This document shows, one piece after another, positions 8,687 to 16,018 of a stretch of 30,290 nt of DNA. Source of the stretch: a bacterium UBP1_UBA4783 (lineage in GTDB: Bacteria > Krumholzibacteriota > Krumholzibacteriia > Krumholzibacteriales > Krumholzibacteriaceae). The stretch covers positions 714-31,003 of the forward strand of contig DHHB01000028.1 of assembly GCA_002403075.1 (NCBI GenBank), in the 5' to 3' direction. A program made the translations under genes and the position numbers. How positions within the stretch are numbered: position 1 is the stretch's first letter; every line of letters begins with the position of its first letter. The notes beneath the pieces were generated by a model. It made no database searches. It saw nothing but the letters and a program-made list of their open reading frames with translations, and was not told the DNA's origin.

Positions 8687-10577
8687 CGGGCTTGCTCCTC
8701 TCCATGAAATCGACGCGGATCGAGTAGACGCCCTCCTCGAGGCGGCTCTGAACGGGGTAGCCGCACTTGTGGAACACGTGGAGCATCTTCTTGTTATCGG
8801 CGAGCACGTCGGCCTTGAATCCGTCGGCCCCCATCTCCTGCGCGATCTCGATGAGCGTGTTCATGAGGTAGGTGCCGATCCCGCGGTTCTGCCAGTTGTC
8901 GCCGACGACGAAGGCGATCTCGGCGAAGTCGTCGGTGTGGTCGAGCTTGAAGCGGCCGATCGCGATCATCTCCTCGTCCCCCGGTTCGCCGGTGAGCGCC
9001 ACGATCGCCATCTCCTCGCGGTAGTCGATGTTGACGAGCGGCTGGAGCTTCTCGTGCGGCATCGTCTTGACGATGTTGAAGAACCGGTAGTAGACCGTCT
9101 CGTCGCTCAGCGAGTAGAAGAACGAGCGCTCCATCGCCTCGTCGGTGGGCTTGATCGGCCGGAAGAAGACGCGCGTGCCGCCGAACGTCGCCGCGTGCTC
9201 GTACTGCTCCGGGTAGAACCGTCCCGCGATCGTGAGCGGCATCTGGTCGAGGTGGACGAGGCGGCGCTGCTTCGCGTAGTTGAGGAGCTCGTCCCTGAAA
9301 TCGGGATGGGCGACGCCGATGAGCGCGAGCGCCCGCTCGCGGAGGTTGCGGCCGTGAAGGTTGCAGATCCCGTACTCCGTCGCGACGTAGGCCACGTCGC
9401 CGCGCGAGGTCACGACGCCCGCGCCCTGGTCGAGGAACGGCACGATGCGGGAGACGGTCCCCTTCTTCGCCGTCGAGGGGAGCACGATGACGGGCTTGCC
9501 CCCCTTCGACCGGGCCGCGCCCCGGACGAAATCGACCTGCCCCCCGATCCCCGCGTAGAAATACTCCCCGATCGAGTCGGCGCACACCTGGCCGGTGAGA
9601 TCGATCTGGATCGCCGCGTTGATGGAGACCATGTTGTCGTTCCTCGCGATGAGGAACGGATCGTTCGTGTAATCGCACGGATGAAACTCGATGAGCGGAT
9701 TGTCGTCGACGAAGTCGTAGAGGCGCTGCGTCCCCATGCAGAACGTCGCGATGATCTTGCCCTGATGGAGGGTCTTACGGGCGTTCGTGACGACCCCCGT
9801 CTCGACGAGATCGATGATGCCGTCCGAGAACATCTCGGTGTGGACGCCGAGGTCCCGCTTGTCCCGGAGATGCGCGAGGATGGCGTTCGGGATCATGCCG
9901 ATGCCGGCCTGAATCGTCGCGCCGTCGCGGACGAGGTGCGCGACGTTCTGTCCGATCCGGTCGGCGACCTCGTCCGGCTCCGGGGGCAGCCAGGCGGGGA
10001 GCGGCACGTCGCTCTCGACGATGTGATCGATGTCCTTGAGGTGAATGAAGCAGTCTCCGAGGGTGCGCGGCATCCGGCGGTTGACTTCCGCAACGACGAG
10101 CTTGGCGTTCTCGGCCGCCGCCTTCACGATGTCGACCGAGACGCCGAGCGAGCAGAAGCCGTAGTTGTCCGGCGGCGCGACCTGTATGAAGGCGGTGTCG
10201 ATCCGGAGCCTCCCCGAGCGGAGGTACCACGGCAGCTCGGACATGAAGATCGGCGTATATTCGGCGCGCCCCTCGTTCACCGCGCCGCGCACGTTCGCCC
10301 CGATGAAGAAGGCGTTCTGGTGGAACGGCTTGCTGAGAACCGCCTCGGTGTAGGGCGTCGTACCGAGCTCGATCAGGTTGATCGTCTCGTGGTCGGCGAT
10401 CGACTTGCCCCGCTCGATGAGCATGTTGACGAGCGTCTGCGGTTCCGCGGCGCCGGAGCCGATGAAGATGCGGCTCCCCGGCCTCACGATCCGCACGATG
10501 TCGTCGACGCTTCGCTTCTTCGACTCGTAGAGCTCAAGCACGGAGCCGCCGAGTCCCGACGGTTGTTTCGGATGCAC
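8667..10577 (-). CDS. Acetyl-CoA hydrolase/4-hydroxybutyrate CoA-transferase family protein fused to a GNAT acetyltransferase
   Basis: 636 residues with two domains. Residues about 15-460 are a type I CoA-transferase/acetyl-CoA hydrolase: GSGAAEPQTLV, the catalytic Glu E248 in GVHTEMFSDG, SIGEYFYAGIGGQVDF (335-350) and the STAKKGTVSRIVP segment. Residues about 468-625 are a GNAT fold with the acetyl-CoA loop NWQNRGIGTYLM (Q563-R565-G566-x-G568). The first domain would move CoA between acetate and other short acids; the second would acetylate a protein lysine or small molecule. The start is GTG 10577 with AGGAGG ten bases upstream. The gene overlaps the AcuC deacetylase, echoing the acuA-acuC arrangement in which acetylation controls an acetyl-CoA-forming enzyme. 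This two-domain architecture is known in databases; the role of the acetyltransferase half remains open. Confidence 0.92.
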   Translation of the reverse strand: MHPKQPSGLGGSVLELYESKKRSVDDIVRIVRPGSRIFIGSGAAEPQTLVNMLIERGKSIADHETINLIELGTTPYTEAVLSKPFHQNAFFIGANVRGAVNEGRAEYTPIFMSELPWYLRSGRLRIDTAFIQVAPPDNYGFCSLGVSVDIVKAAAENAKLVVAEVNRRMPRTLGDCFIHLKDIDHIVESDVPLPAWLPPEPDEVADRIGQNVAHLVRDGATIQAGIGMIPNAILAHLRDKRDLGVHTEMFSDGIIDLVETGVVTNARKTLHQGKIIATFCMGTQRLYDFVDDNPLIEFHPCDYTNDPFLIARNDNMVSINAAIQIDLTGQVCADSIGEYFYAGIGGQVDFVRGAARSKGGKPVIVLPSTAKKGTVSRIVPFLDQGAGVVTSRGDVAYVATEYGICNLHGRNLRERALALIGVAHPDFRDELLNYAKQRRLVHLDQMPLTIAGRFYPEQYEHAATFGGTRVFFRPIKPTDEAMERSFFYSLSDETVYYRFFNIVKTMPHEKLQPLVNIDYREEMAIVALTGEPGDEEMIAIGRFKLDHTDDFAEIAFVVGDNWQNRGIGTYLMNTLIEIAQEMGADGFKADVLADNKKMLHVFHKCGYPVQSRLEEGVYSIRVDFMERSKPGERPQQ

Positions 10578-10587
10578 GTTTCCGCGA

Positions 10588-10593
10588 CCTCCT
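10588..10593 (-). promoter_or_regulatory. Strong Shine-Dalgarno that fixes a GTG start
   Basis: AGGAGG on the minus strand ends ten bases before GTG 10577. No ATG lies nearby in frame, so this site decides the start of the CoA-transferase/GNAT gene. Confidence 0.75.
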
Positions 10594-10644
10594 GTGTTTT
10601 CCCTATGGTAGTGCCCCCGGCGGCCCCGGCGCCATTAAAAATTA

Positions 10645-10672
10645 TTGTAAAAGGAATCAGCTCCGGTATATT
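10645..10672 (+). promoter_or_regulatory. Candidate promoter for the MFS-radical SAM pair
   Basis: TTGTAA (10645-10650), a 16-bp spacer and TATATT (10667-10672), in an AT-rich patch that contrasts with the surrounding GC-rich DNA, about 60 bases before the MFS start. Confidence 0.55.
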
Positions 10673-10730
10673 TTCCGTGCTGCGCGCGCATGCGGCGCGC
10701 GCCGCGCGGAAACCATCGGAAAGAGGGCCC

Positions 10731-12062
10731 ATGAGCGAACGGACGACGAACGGCGACGGCTCGGGGACGGCCGGAGAGCGGCTCGGCAGGCGGACCATAT
10801 TCGCCCTCGGATGGGTGAGCTTTTTCATGGACGTCTCGAGCGAGATGATCTATCCGCTCCTTCCCGTTTTCCTCTCCTCCCTCGGCGCCGGGACCGTCGC
10901 GATCGGATTCGTCGCCGGGCTCTCGGAAGGGACGGCCTCGCTCTTCCGCGTGATCTCGGGAGTGATCTCGGACCGATTCAGGAAGCGGAAGTCCGCGATC
11001 CTGCTCGGCTACGGCCTGTCCGTCCTCGCCCGCCCCATACTCGCCCTCTCGGCCGCCTGGGGACACGTGCTCGCCTTCCGGCTCGTCGATCGCGCCGGCA
11101 AGGGGATCAGGACGCCGCCGCGCGACGCGCTCATCGCGGAGGCGAGCCCCCCCGACCGCTACGGCCGCTCCTTCGGCATCCAGCGCGCGATGGATACGGC
11201 GGGCGCGGTAATCGGCCCCCTGCTCGCGACGGCGATCCTCGCGGGAGGGCTCGGATACCGCTCTCTCTTCTGGATCGCGATGATCCCCGCCGCCGCGGCC
11301 GTCGCCACGATACACGTCTTCGTCCGCGAGCACGCGGGGCGCCGGGCGGCCGCGGCGGGCCCGGCTCTCCCGCCCGAGGGCGCGGTCCCGGCCGGCCGCT
11401 CCGCGGACGGCGCGCTCGAAGGCGGCGCGGCGCGGACGCCCCTCTCCCGCGAGATGAAGCTCTATCTCGCCGTCACCGCGATCTTCTACCTCGGCAACTC
11501 GTCGAGCTTCTTTCTCATCCTGCGGGCGAAGGAGATCATCACGGAGGCGCGCAGCCCGTGGTTCACCGTGAGCCTCATTCCGATCCTCTATCTCACGATG
11601 AACCTCTCGAGCGCGCTCCTCTCCTATCCCGCCGGAAAGCTCGCCGACCGCGCGGGCAAAGACCGGATCGCGTTTCTCGGCTATTTCCTCTTCGCCGCGG
11701 CGTACGCGGCGTTCGCGCTCGCCGGAAGCGCGGCGGCGCTGTGGCTGCTCTTCCCGCTGCAGGGCGTCTATCTCGGCTTCACCGAGGGTGTCGGCACCGC
11801 ATACCTCGCGACGATCGTCCCGCAGGAACGCCGCGCGACGGGGTTCGCGCTCTACCATACCGTGATCGGTCTCGCGCTTCTCCCCGCCGGACTGCTGGGC
11901 GGCTGGCTCTGGCGCCGTTTCTCGCCCGAGGCGACCTTTCTCGCCGGTTCCGCCTTCGCTCTCGCCGCGGGCGCCCTCTTCGGAGCGTTTCTCCTTCGAA
12001 GACGCCCCGCCGCGCGCCGGCCGGCGGACGGCGGAACGCATGGAATCGAGACGCGGCGATGA
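10731..12062 (+). CDS. MFS transporter (12-helix permease)
   Basis: 443-residue inner-membrane major facilitator. About twelve hydrophobic helices are visible, six on each side of a polar Ala/Pro/Gly-rich central loop (residues about 205-240). The loop between helices 2 and 3 carries the MFS motif as ISDRFRKRKS (D81, R82), and RAGKGIRTPPRDAL (121-134) is a signature of one MFS subgroup; a corresponding LADRAGKDR lies in the second half. The start at 10731 is chosen because it is the first ATG after the promoter and precedes the first helix; only a weak GAGGG site is present. The same frame is open far upstream, opposite the CoA-transferase gene, which is by-product. The stop overlaps the start of the radical SAM gene by four bases. 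Substrate cannot be read from sequence. Confidence 0.88.
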   Translation: MSERTTNGDGSGTAGERLGRRTIFALGWVSFFMDVSSEMIYPLLPVFLSSLGAGTVAIGFVAGLSEGTASLFRVISGVISDRFRKRKSAILLGYGLSVLARPILALSAAWGHVLAFRLVDRAGKGIRTPPRDALIAEASPPDRYGRSFGIQRAMDTAGAVIGPLLATAILAGGLGYRSLFWIAMIPAAAAVATIHVFVREHAGRRAAAAGPALPPEGAVPAGRSADGALEGGAARTPLSREMKLYLAVTAIFYLGNSSSFFLILRAKEIITEARSPWFTVSLIPILYLTMNLSSALLSYPAGKLADRAGKDRIAFLGYFLFAAAYAAFALAGSAAALWLLFPLQGVYLGFTEGVGTAYLATIVPQERRATGFALYHTVIGLALLPAGLLGGWLWRRFSPEATFLAGSAFALAAGALFGAFLLRRRPAARRPADGGTHGIETRR

Positions 12063-13018
12063 CGCGGCCGGCGTCGGGAGAAGACGCGCGCTCCGGAATG
12101 AAGCGCATCTTCGGCCCCGTTCCCTCGCGGAGGCTCGGTCTTTCGCTCGGCGTGGACGTCGTTCCGCACAAGACCTGCACCTTCGACTGCGTCTACTGCG
12201 AATGCGGCGCGACGACGAAAAAGACGTGCGCGCGGGAGACGTTCTTCGCCCCTGATGAAATTCTCGGCGAGCTCGACCGTTGGCTCTCGAGCGCCGCCGT
12301 GAAACCCGACGTCGTCACCCTCTCGGGCTCAGGCGAACCAACGCTCTACGCCCGCATGGGGGAGCTCATCGACGGGGCGAAACGTCTCACGGGGCTTCCC
12401 TTCGCCGTCATCACGAACAGCTCGCTCCTCTGGATGAACGAGGTCCGCGAGGAGCTCTCCCGCGCCGATATCGTCGTTCCGTCCCTCGACGCCGCCGTCC
12501 GGGAGGACTATCTGCGCGTCAACCGCCCGCATGCTGAATGCACGCTCGAGCGCCTCGTCGGAGGGCTCGAGACGTTCCTCGCCTCCTACCGCGGAACGGC
12601 GCTTCTCGAAGTGCTCCTCGTCGGAGGATACAACGCGGGCGAAGCGAACCTCGAGGCGCTCCGCGGGACGATCGGCCGCCTCCGCGCCGACCGCATCCAG
12701 CTCAACACGGCCGTCCGGCCGGGAACCGAGCCCGGCGTCGAGCCGCTCGACGGAGAGACGCTCGAGCGTATCCGCCGCACTTTCGGGCCGCGGTGCGATG
12801 TGATCGCCCCCGCCGCGACGAGGCGCAGGAGCCGCGAAGGCACGGTTCTCGAGGAGACGATCCTCGCCCTCCTCTCCCGGCGGCCCTGCACCGCCGCCGA
12901 TATGTGCGCTGCGTTCGGCGCTCCCCCGCCCGTCGTCGACGAAGTGCTGAAAAAGCTCGTAACCGAAAGCAAAATAAAGGCCGAGCGACGCGGAGACAGC
13001 CTGTACTACCGCCGCTGA
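12059..13018 (+). CDS. Radical SAM protein (COG0731-like) with C-terminal winged helix
   Basis: 319 residues. The Fe-S/SAM motif is C40-x3-C44-x2-C47 in KTCTFDCVYCECG, preceded by FGPVPSRRLGLSLGVDVVP, an opening typical of the COG0731 group related to wyosine-synthesis Fe-S oxidoreductases. The GSGEPTLY segment matches the GGEP SAM-binding motif. The last 65 or so residues (EETILALLSRRPCTAADMC onward) look like a winged-helix DNA-binding or protein-binding domain. The start ATG at 12059 overlaps the MFS stop (ATGA), implying translational coupling; an in-frame ATG at 12098 (MKRIFGP) is a reasonable alternative that begins right at the conserved domain. The reaction is unknown. The tight pairing with a permease suggests that the two handle the same compound or regulate one another, which is inference. 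Confidence 0.85.
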   Translation: MTRPASGEDARSGMKRIFGPVPSRRLGLSLGVDVVPHKTCTFDCVYCECGATTKKTCARETFFAPDEILGELDRWLSSAAVKPDVVTLSGSGEPTLYARMGELIDGAKRLTGLPFAVITNSSLLWMNEVREELSRADIVVPSLDAAVREDYLRVNRPHAECTLERLVGGLETFLASYRGTALLEVLLVGGYNAGEANLEALRGTIGRLRADRIQLNTAVRPGTEPGVEPLDGETLERIRRTFGPRCDVIAPAATRRRSREGTVLEETILALLSRRPCTAADMCAAFGAPPPVVDEVLKKLVTESKIKAERRGDSLYYRR

Positions 13019-13147
13019 CGCGCCGAAAAACGAGGCCGAAGCCCCGCAACCGGCCCTGGCGGGCGGCTGCGCTCCGAACCCCGCCCTCTCCGCGCGTAAG
13101 TAGTTATACTCAAAGATGGATAGGCGACGTCCCTTGGGTACGATTCT

Positions 13148-13164
13148 TGCGCAATTGTTGCGCA
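13148..13164. promoter_or_regulatory. Palindrome, possible operator, upstream of the HD-GYP regulator
   Basis: TGCGCAA-TTG-TTGCGCA, a perfect 7-bp inverted repeat with a 3-base centre, 110 bases before the response regulator start. It lies downstream of a possible -10 element TATACT at 13105-13110 that lacks a clear -35. The sharply AT-containing centre in GC-rich DNA makes a protein site plausible. Confidence 0.35.
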
Positions 13165-13174
13165 TGTCGAAGAA

Positions 13175-13192
13175 CCGGCTCGCGCGAGCCGG
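13175..13192. repeat. 18-bp perfect palindrome
   Basis: CCGGCTCGCGCGAGCCGG is fully self-complementary and sits ten bases after the preceding palindrome, in the leader of the HD-GYP gene. It could form a hairpin in the mRNA; no T-tract follows, so it is not a standard terminator. Confidence 0.4.
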
Positions 13193-13273
13193 CGATCCGG
13201 ACGCCACCGTACGGACGGCGGGCGCCGCGAAACGTCGCGGGACGCACGGCCGCCGTTCACAGGAGAACGCGGC

Positions 13274-14323
13274 ATGAAAATACTCGTGGTCGACGACGAC
13301 AAGTTCTACCGCCGGATCCTCACTGATGCCCTGATCGAGAAGGGGCACGAAATCGTGACGGCGGAGAACGGCGTCGAAGCGACGAAACAGCTCTTTTCGA
13401 ACTCCGTGCGTATGGTCATCACCGACTGGGTCATGCCCGAGATGGACGGACCGGCGCTGTGCAGATGGATCCGCGCGCAGATGTTCCCCGGATACACCTA
13501 CATCATCATGCTCACGTCGAGAAACGGAAAATCGGACGTTATCGAAGGGCTGAAGTCGGGAGCGGACGAGTTTCTCATGAAGCCGTTCGATCCCGTCGAG
13601 CTCGAAACGCGCATACGGGTGGCCGAGCGCATCCTGGCCGCGGAGCACCACTACATGGTCATCTTCGCGCTCGCGAAGCTCGCCGAATCGCGCGATCCCG
13701 AGACGGGGCGCCATCTCGACCGAATCCGCGAATATTCGCGCCTCCTCGGAAACGCGCTCGCCCTCACGAGCGAATTCTCCGGCAGCCTCTCGCGCGCCGA
13801 CATCGAATCGATCTACCTCACGAGCCCCCTTCACGACATCGGAAAGGTCGGGATTCCCGACGCCATCCTCCTCAAGCCGGGATCGCTTGCCCCCGACGAA
13901 TTCGAGATCATGAAAACGCACACGATCATCGGCGGCACGACGCTCGGGCAGGCGCTCGCGCAGTATCCGGGGGCGCAGTTTCTCAAGACCGCCCGGGACA
14001 TCGCGTTCTGGCACCACGAACGGTACGACGGAAGCGGATACCCGCACGGCCTCGCGGGGGACGACATCCCCGTCAGCGCGCGGATCGTGGCGCTCGCGGA
14101 CGTGTACGACGCTCTCACCTCGAAACGGCCCTACAAGAAAGCCTTCTCGCACGAGGAAGCCCGGCGTTACATCCTCGATCAGCGCGGCAGACAATTCGAC
14201 CCCGCCGTCGTCGACTGCTACCGGCAAGCGGACGCGCTCTTCTCCGAGATTTCGAAGCGGCTCTCCGACGCCGAACCGCTGACCGACGCGGCTCCGGCTC
14301 CCGAGGCGGCCCTCGCGCGGTAG
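13274..14323 (+). CDS. Response regulator with HD-GYP cyclic-di-GMP phosphodiesterase domain
   Basis: 349-residue cytoplasmic two-component output protein. The receiver (residues 1-120) has the acidic pair in VVDDDK, phospho-acceptor D51 in ITDWVMPEMDG and the conserved K103 in FLMKPFDP. The HD-GYP domain (about 125-325) shows H147 in GRHLDRI, the HD pair H187-D188 in SPLHDIGKVGIPD and HHERYDGSGYP (247-257), the GYP signature, so metal and substrate sites look intact. HD-GYP proteins hydrolyse c-di-GMP. The start ATG 13274 has AGGAG nine bases upstream. No histidine kinase gene is adjacent, so the partner is elsewhere. A short Ala/Pro-rich tail ends the protein. The leader contains two palindromes (13148-13192). 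Confidence 0.95.
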   Translation: MKILVVDDDKFYRRILTDALIEKGHEIVTAENGVEATKQLFSNSVRMVITDWVMPEMDGPALCRWIRAQMFPGYTYIIMLTSRNGKSDVIEGLKSGADEFLMKPFDPVELETRIRVAERILAAEHHYMVIFALAKLAESRDPETGRHLDRIREYSRLLGNALALTSEFSGSLSRADIESIYLTSPLHDIGKVGIPDAILLKPGSLAPDEFEIMKTHTIIGGTTLGQALAQYPGAQFLKTARDIAFWHHERYDGSGYPHGLAGDDIPVSARIVALADVYDALTSKRPYKKAFSHEEARRYILDQRGRQFDPAVVDCYRQADALFSEISKRLSDAEPLTDAAPAPEAALAR

Positions 14324-14349
14324 CGGCGTCGCCGCGAGGCACGGGGACG

Positions 14350-14379
14350 TTGCCTTCGCTCGGGTGTATCATGTACAGT
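14350..14379 (+). promoter_or_regulatory. Weak candidate promoter for the hydrolase-TPR gene
   Basis: TTGCCT (14350-14355), an 18-bp spacer and TACAGT (14374-14379), about 55 bases before the start at 14434. Only moderate matches. Confidence 0.35.
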
Positions 14380-14433
14380 ATGGAAACGCGGCGTTTCCCG
14401 CGCCGCGCGCGAACGTTTTCGACGGAGGAGAGT

Positions 14434-16008
14434 ATGCGCTCGATTCGCGAAATGCGGCGTCTCGCTGCGGCGGTCGCCGCCGGAATCGCCGTGCTGTGCG
14501 CGGCGTGCCCCGGCCGGGGGCAAACGCCCGGCTCGTCGGGCGGCCTCGAGCTGGGACCCCACGCGGTGGGGTTCCGCACGATGGAGCGCTACGACTATTC
14601 ACGGACCTTCCGGGACAAGCACGGGCCGGACGGGATCGCCCGGCCGGGCGAGCGTGCCCGGCCCGTCCTCATGTACGTGTGGTATCCGGCCGAGGACGCG
14701 CCCGGGGAGACGCCGATGGTCTACGGCGAATGCTCCTTCGCGAGCCCGGCCGATCCGGCGTTCTTCCCGCTCGTATCCCGTCTTCAGGAACGGGAGATCT
14801 ACTCGACGCTCTATCCGTTCTTCCAGGGACAGCGGGGAAGCGTCGTCGATCTCATGAACGTCGCGCTCGCGGCGGTCCGCGACGCGAAGCCTCTCGAGGG
14901 AACGTTTCCCCTCGTCGTGTATCACACGGAGATGCGGGGCGCGCCCGGGGAGAACGCCCTGCTCTGCGAGCATCTCGCGAGCCACGGCTACGTCGTCGCG
15001 ACGGCGCATTCGATCGGCACCATGGGTCGCGATCCCTCGTCGAACGTCGACGATCTCGCCTCCCTCGTGCGCGACAAGGAGTTCGTCGCCGCCGCTCTCC
15101 GCGATTGGCCGCAGTTCGACGGGGAAAAGCTCGCCCTCGCGGGCAACGGATTCGGCGCTCTCGCCGCTCTCGTCCTCGCGATGCGCAACTCCGACGTCGA
15201 CGCCGTCGTCGCGTTCGGAGAATGGACGGCCGGCCCCGGCCTCGCGGATCTCGCCGGCGCCTGCGCCGGCTACCGCCCCGAACGCCTCGCCGTCCCCCTC
15301 CTTTCGATCGCCGACGGCGAACGGACGACCGCCGCTTCGGCCGCGGCCGGCGCGTTCGAGCATTCGGCGCGTCTTCTCGCGAGGACGAGCACCGCTTGGC
15401 CTCGCGGCTTCTCGAGCTACGCGGCGCTCGCGACGGCGGTTCCCGGAAGGGCGGCGGAGGGGGCCGTAGCCGAATACGGCTCGATCTGCCGTCTCGCGCG
15501 CCTGTTCCTCGACGGCCATTTGAAGGGAAGCGTCGAGGGTCTCGCCGTGCTCGCGGGCGCCGCGTCCGCCGCGCCGCCTCCCGGATTCGAGTCGATTCGC
15601 GCCCTTCCCGCCGTCCCGGCGCCGCTCCGCGAGGAAGAGGCCGCGGCGGTCTTCTGGGAAGAGGGAACGGCGGCCGGCGTCGCGCTCCTGCGGCGCCTGC
15701 GCGCCGATGGGGCCGCGGATCCCATGACGGCCGAGGCGCTCAACACGCTCGGCTATCAGTTTCTCGCGGCGCAGCGGCTCGAGGAGGCCGCGGAGATATT
15801 CAAGCTCGAAACCGATCTCTACCCCGGCTCCGCCAACGCCTGGGCGAGCCTCGGCGAGGCGTGCGCCTACGCGGGACGTTCGGACGAGGCGCGGAGCTGT
15901 TTCGCGAAAACGCTCGATCTTCTCTCCATCGACACGGCGCTCGACGAGGCGATGCGGGAGGCGCTCAAGTCCCAGGCCGAGGCGATGCTCAAGAGGCTCG
16001 GCGGCTGA
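14434..16008 (+). CDS. Exported alpha/beta-hydrolase-like protein lacking its nucleophile, with C-terminal TPRs
   Basis: 524 residues. The start at 14434 follows GGAGGAG and gives a signal peptide (RRLAAAVAAGIAVLCAAC); the Cys at the end of that segment (LCAAC) could also make it a lipoprotein. Residues about 50-400 follow the pattern of platelet-activating-factor acetylhydrolase/dienelactone hydrolase relatives: VLMYVWYPAE, FPLVVYHTEMRG, EHLASHGYVVAT and LARLFLDGHLKG. But the nucleophile elbow, normally G-x-S-x-G, reads LAGNGFGAL, with Gly239 where Ser belongs, and the usual His-containing segment near the end reads WPRGFSSYAAL with no His. Residues about 430-505 form two TPR units (NTLGYQFLAAQRLEEAAEIF and NAWASLGEACAYAGRSDEA). 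Probably non-catalytic, binding a ligand or partner. The aldo/keto reductase gene starts ten bases after it. Confidence 0.8.
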   Translation: MRSIREMRRLAAAVAAGIAVLCAACPGRGQTPGSSGGLELGPHAVGFRTMERYDYSRTFRDKHGPDGIARPGERARPVLMYVWYPAEDAPGETPMVYGECSFASPADPAFFPLVSRLQEREIYSTLYPFFQGQRGSVVDLMNVALAAVRDAKPLEGTFPLVVYHTEMRGAPGENALLCEHLASHGYVVATAHSIGTMGRDPSSNVDDLASLVRDKEFVAAALRDWPQFDGEKLALAGNGFGALAALVLAMRNSDVDAVVAFGEWTAGPGLADLAGACAGYRPERLAVPLLSIADGERTTAASAAAGAFEHSARLLARTSTAWPRGFSSYAALATAVPGRAAEGAVAEYGSICRLARLFLDGHLKGSVEGLAVLAGAASAAPPPGFESIRALPAVPAPLREEEAAAVFWEEGTAAGVALLRRLRADGAADPMTAEALNTLGYQFLAAQRLEEAAEIFKLETDLYPGSANAWASLGEACAYAGRSDEARSCFAKTLDLLSIDTALDEAMREALKSQAEAMLKRLGG

Positions 16009-16018
16009 AGGAGGAGTC

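Noticed and set aside
8598..10730. Open frame running into the MFS gene from upstream, opposite the CoA-transferase gene.
   Set aside because: The stretch before 10731 has no membrane or domain signal; a promoter and the first helix place the real start at 10731.
13019..13273. Possible c-di-GMP riboswitch before the HD-GYP gene.
   Set aside because: The conserved GEMM core sequences I know are absent; only palindromes are visible.
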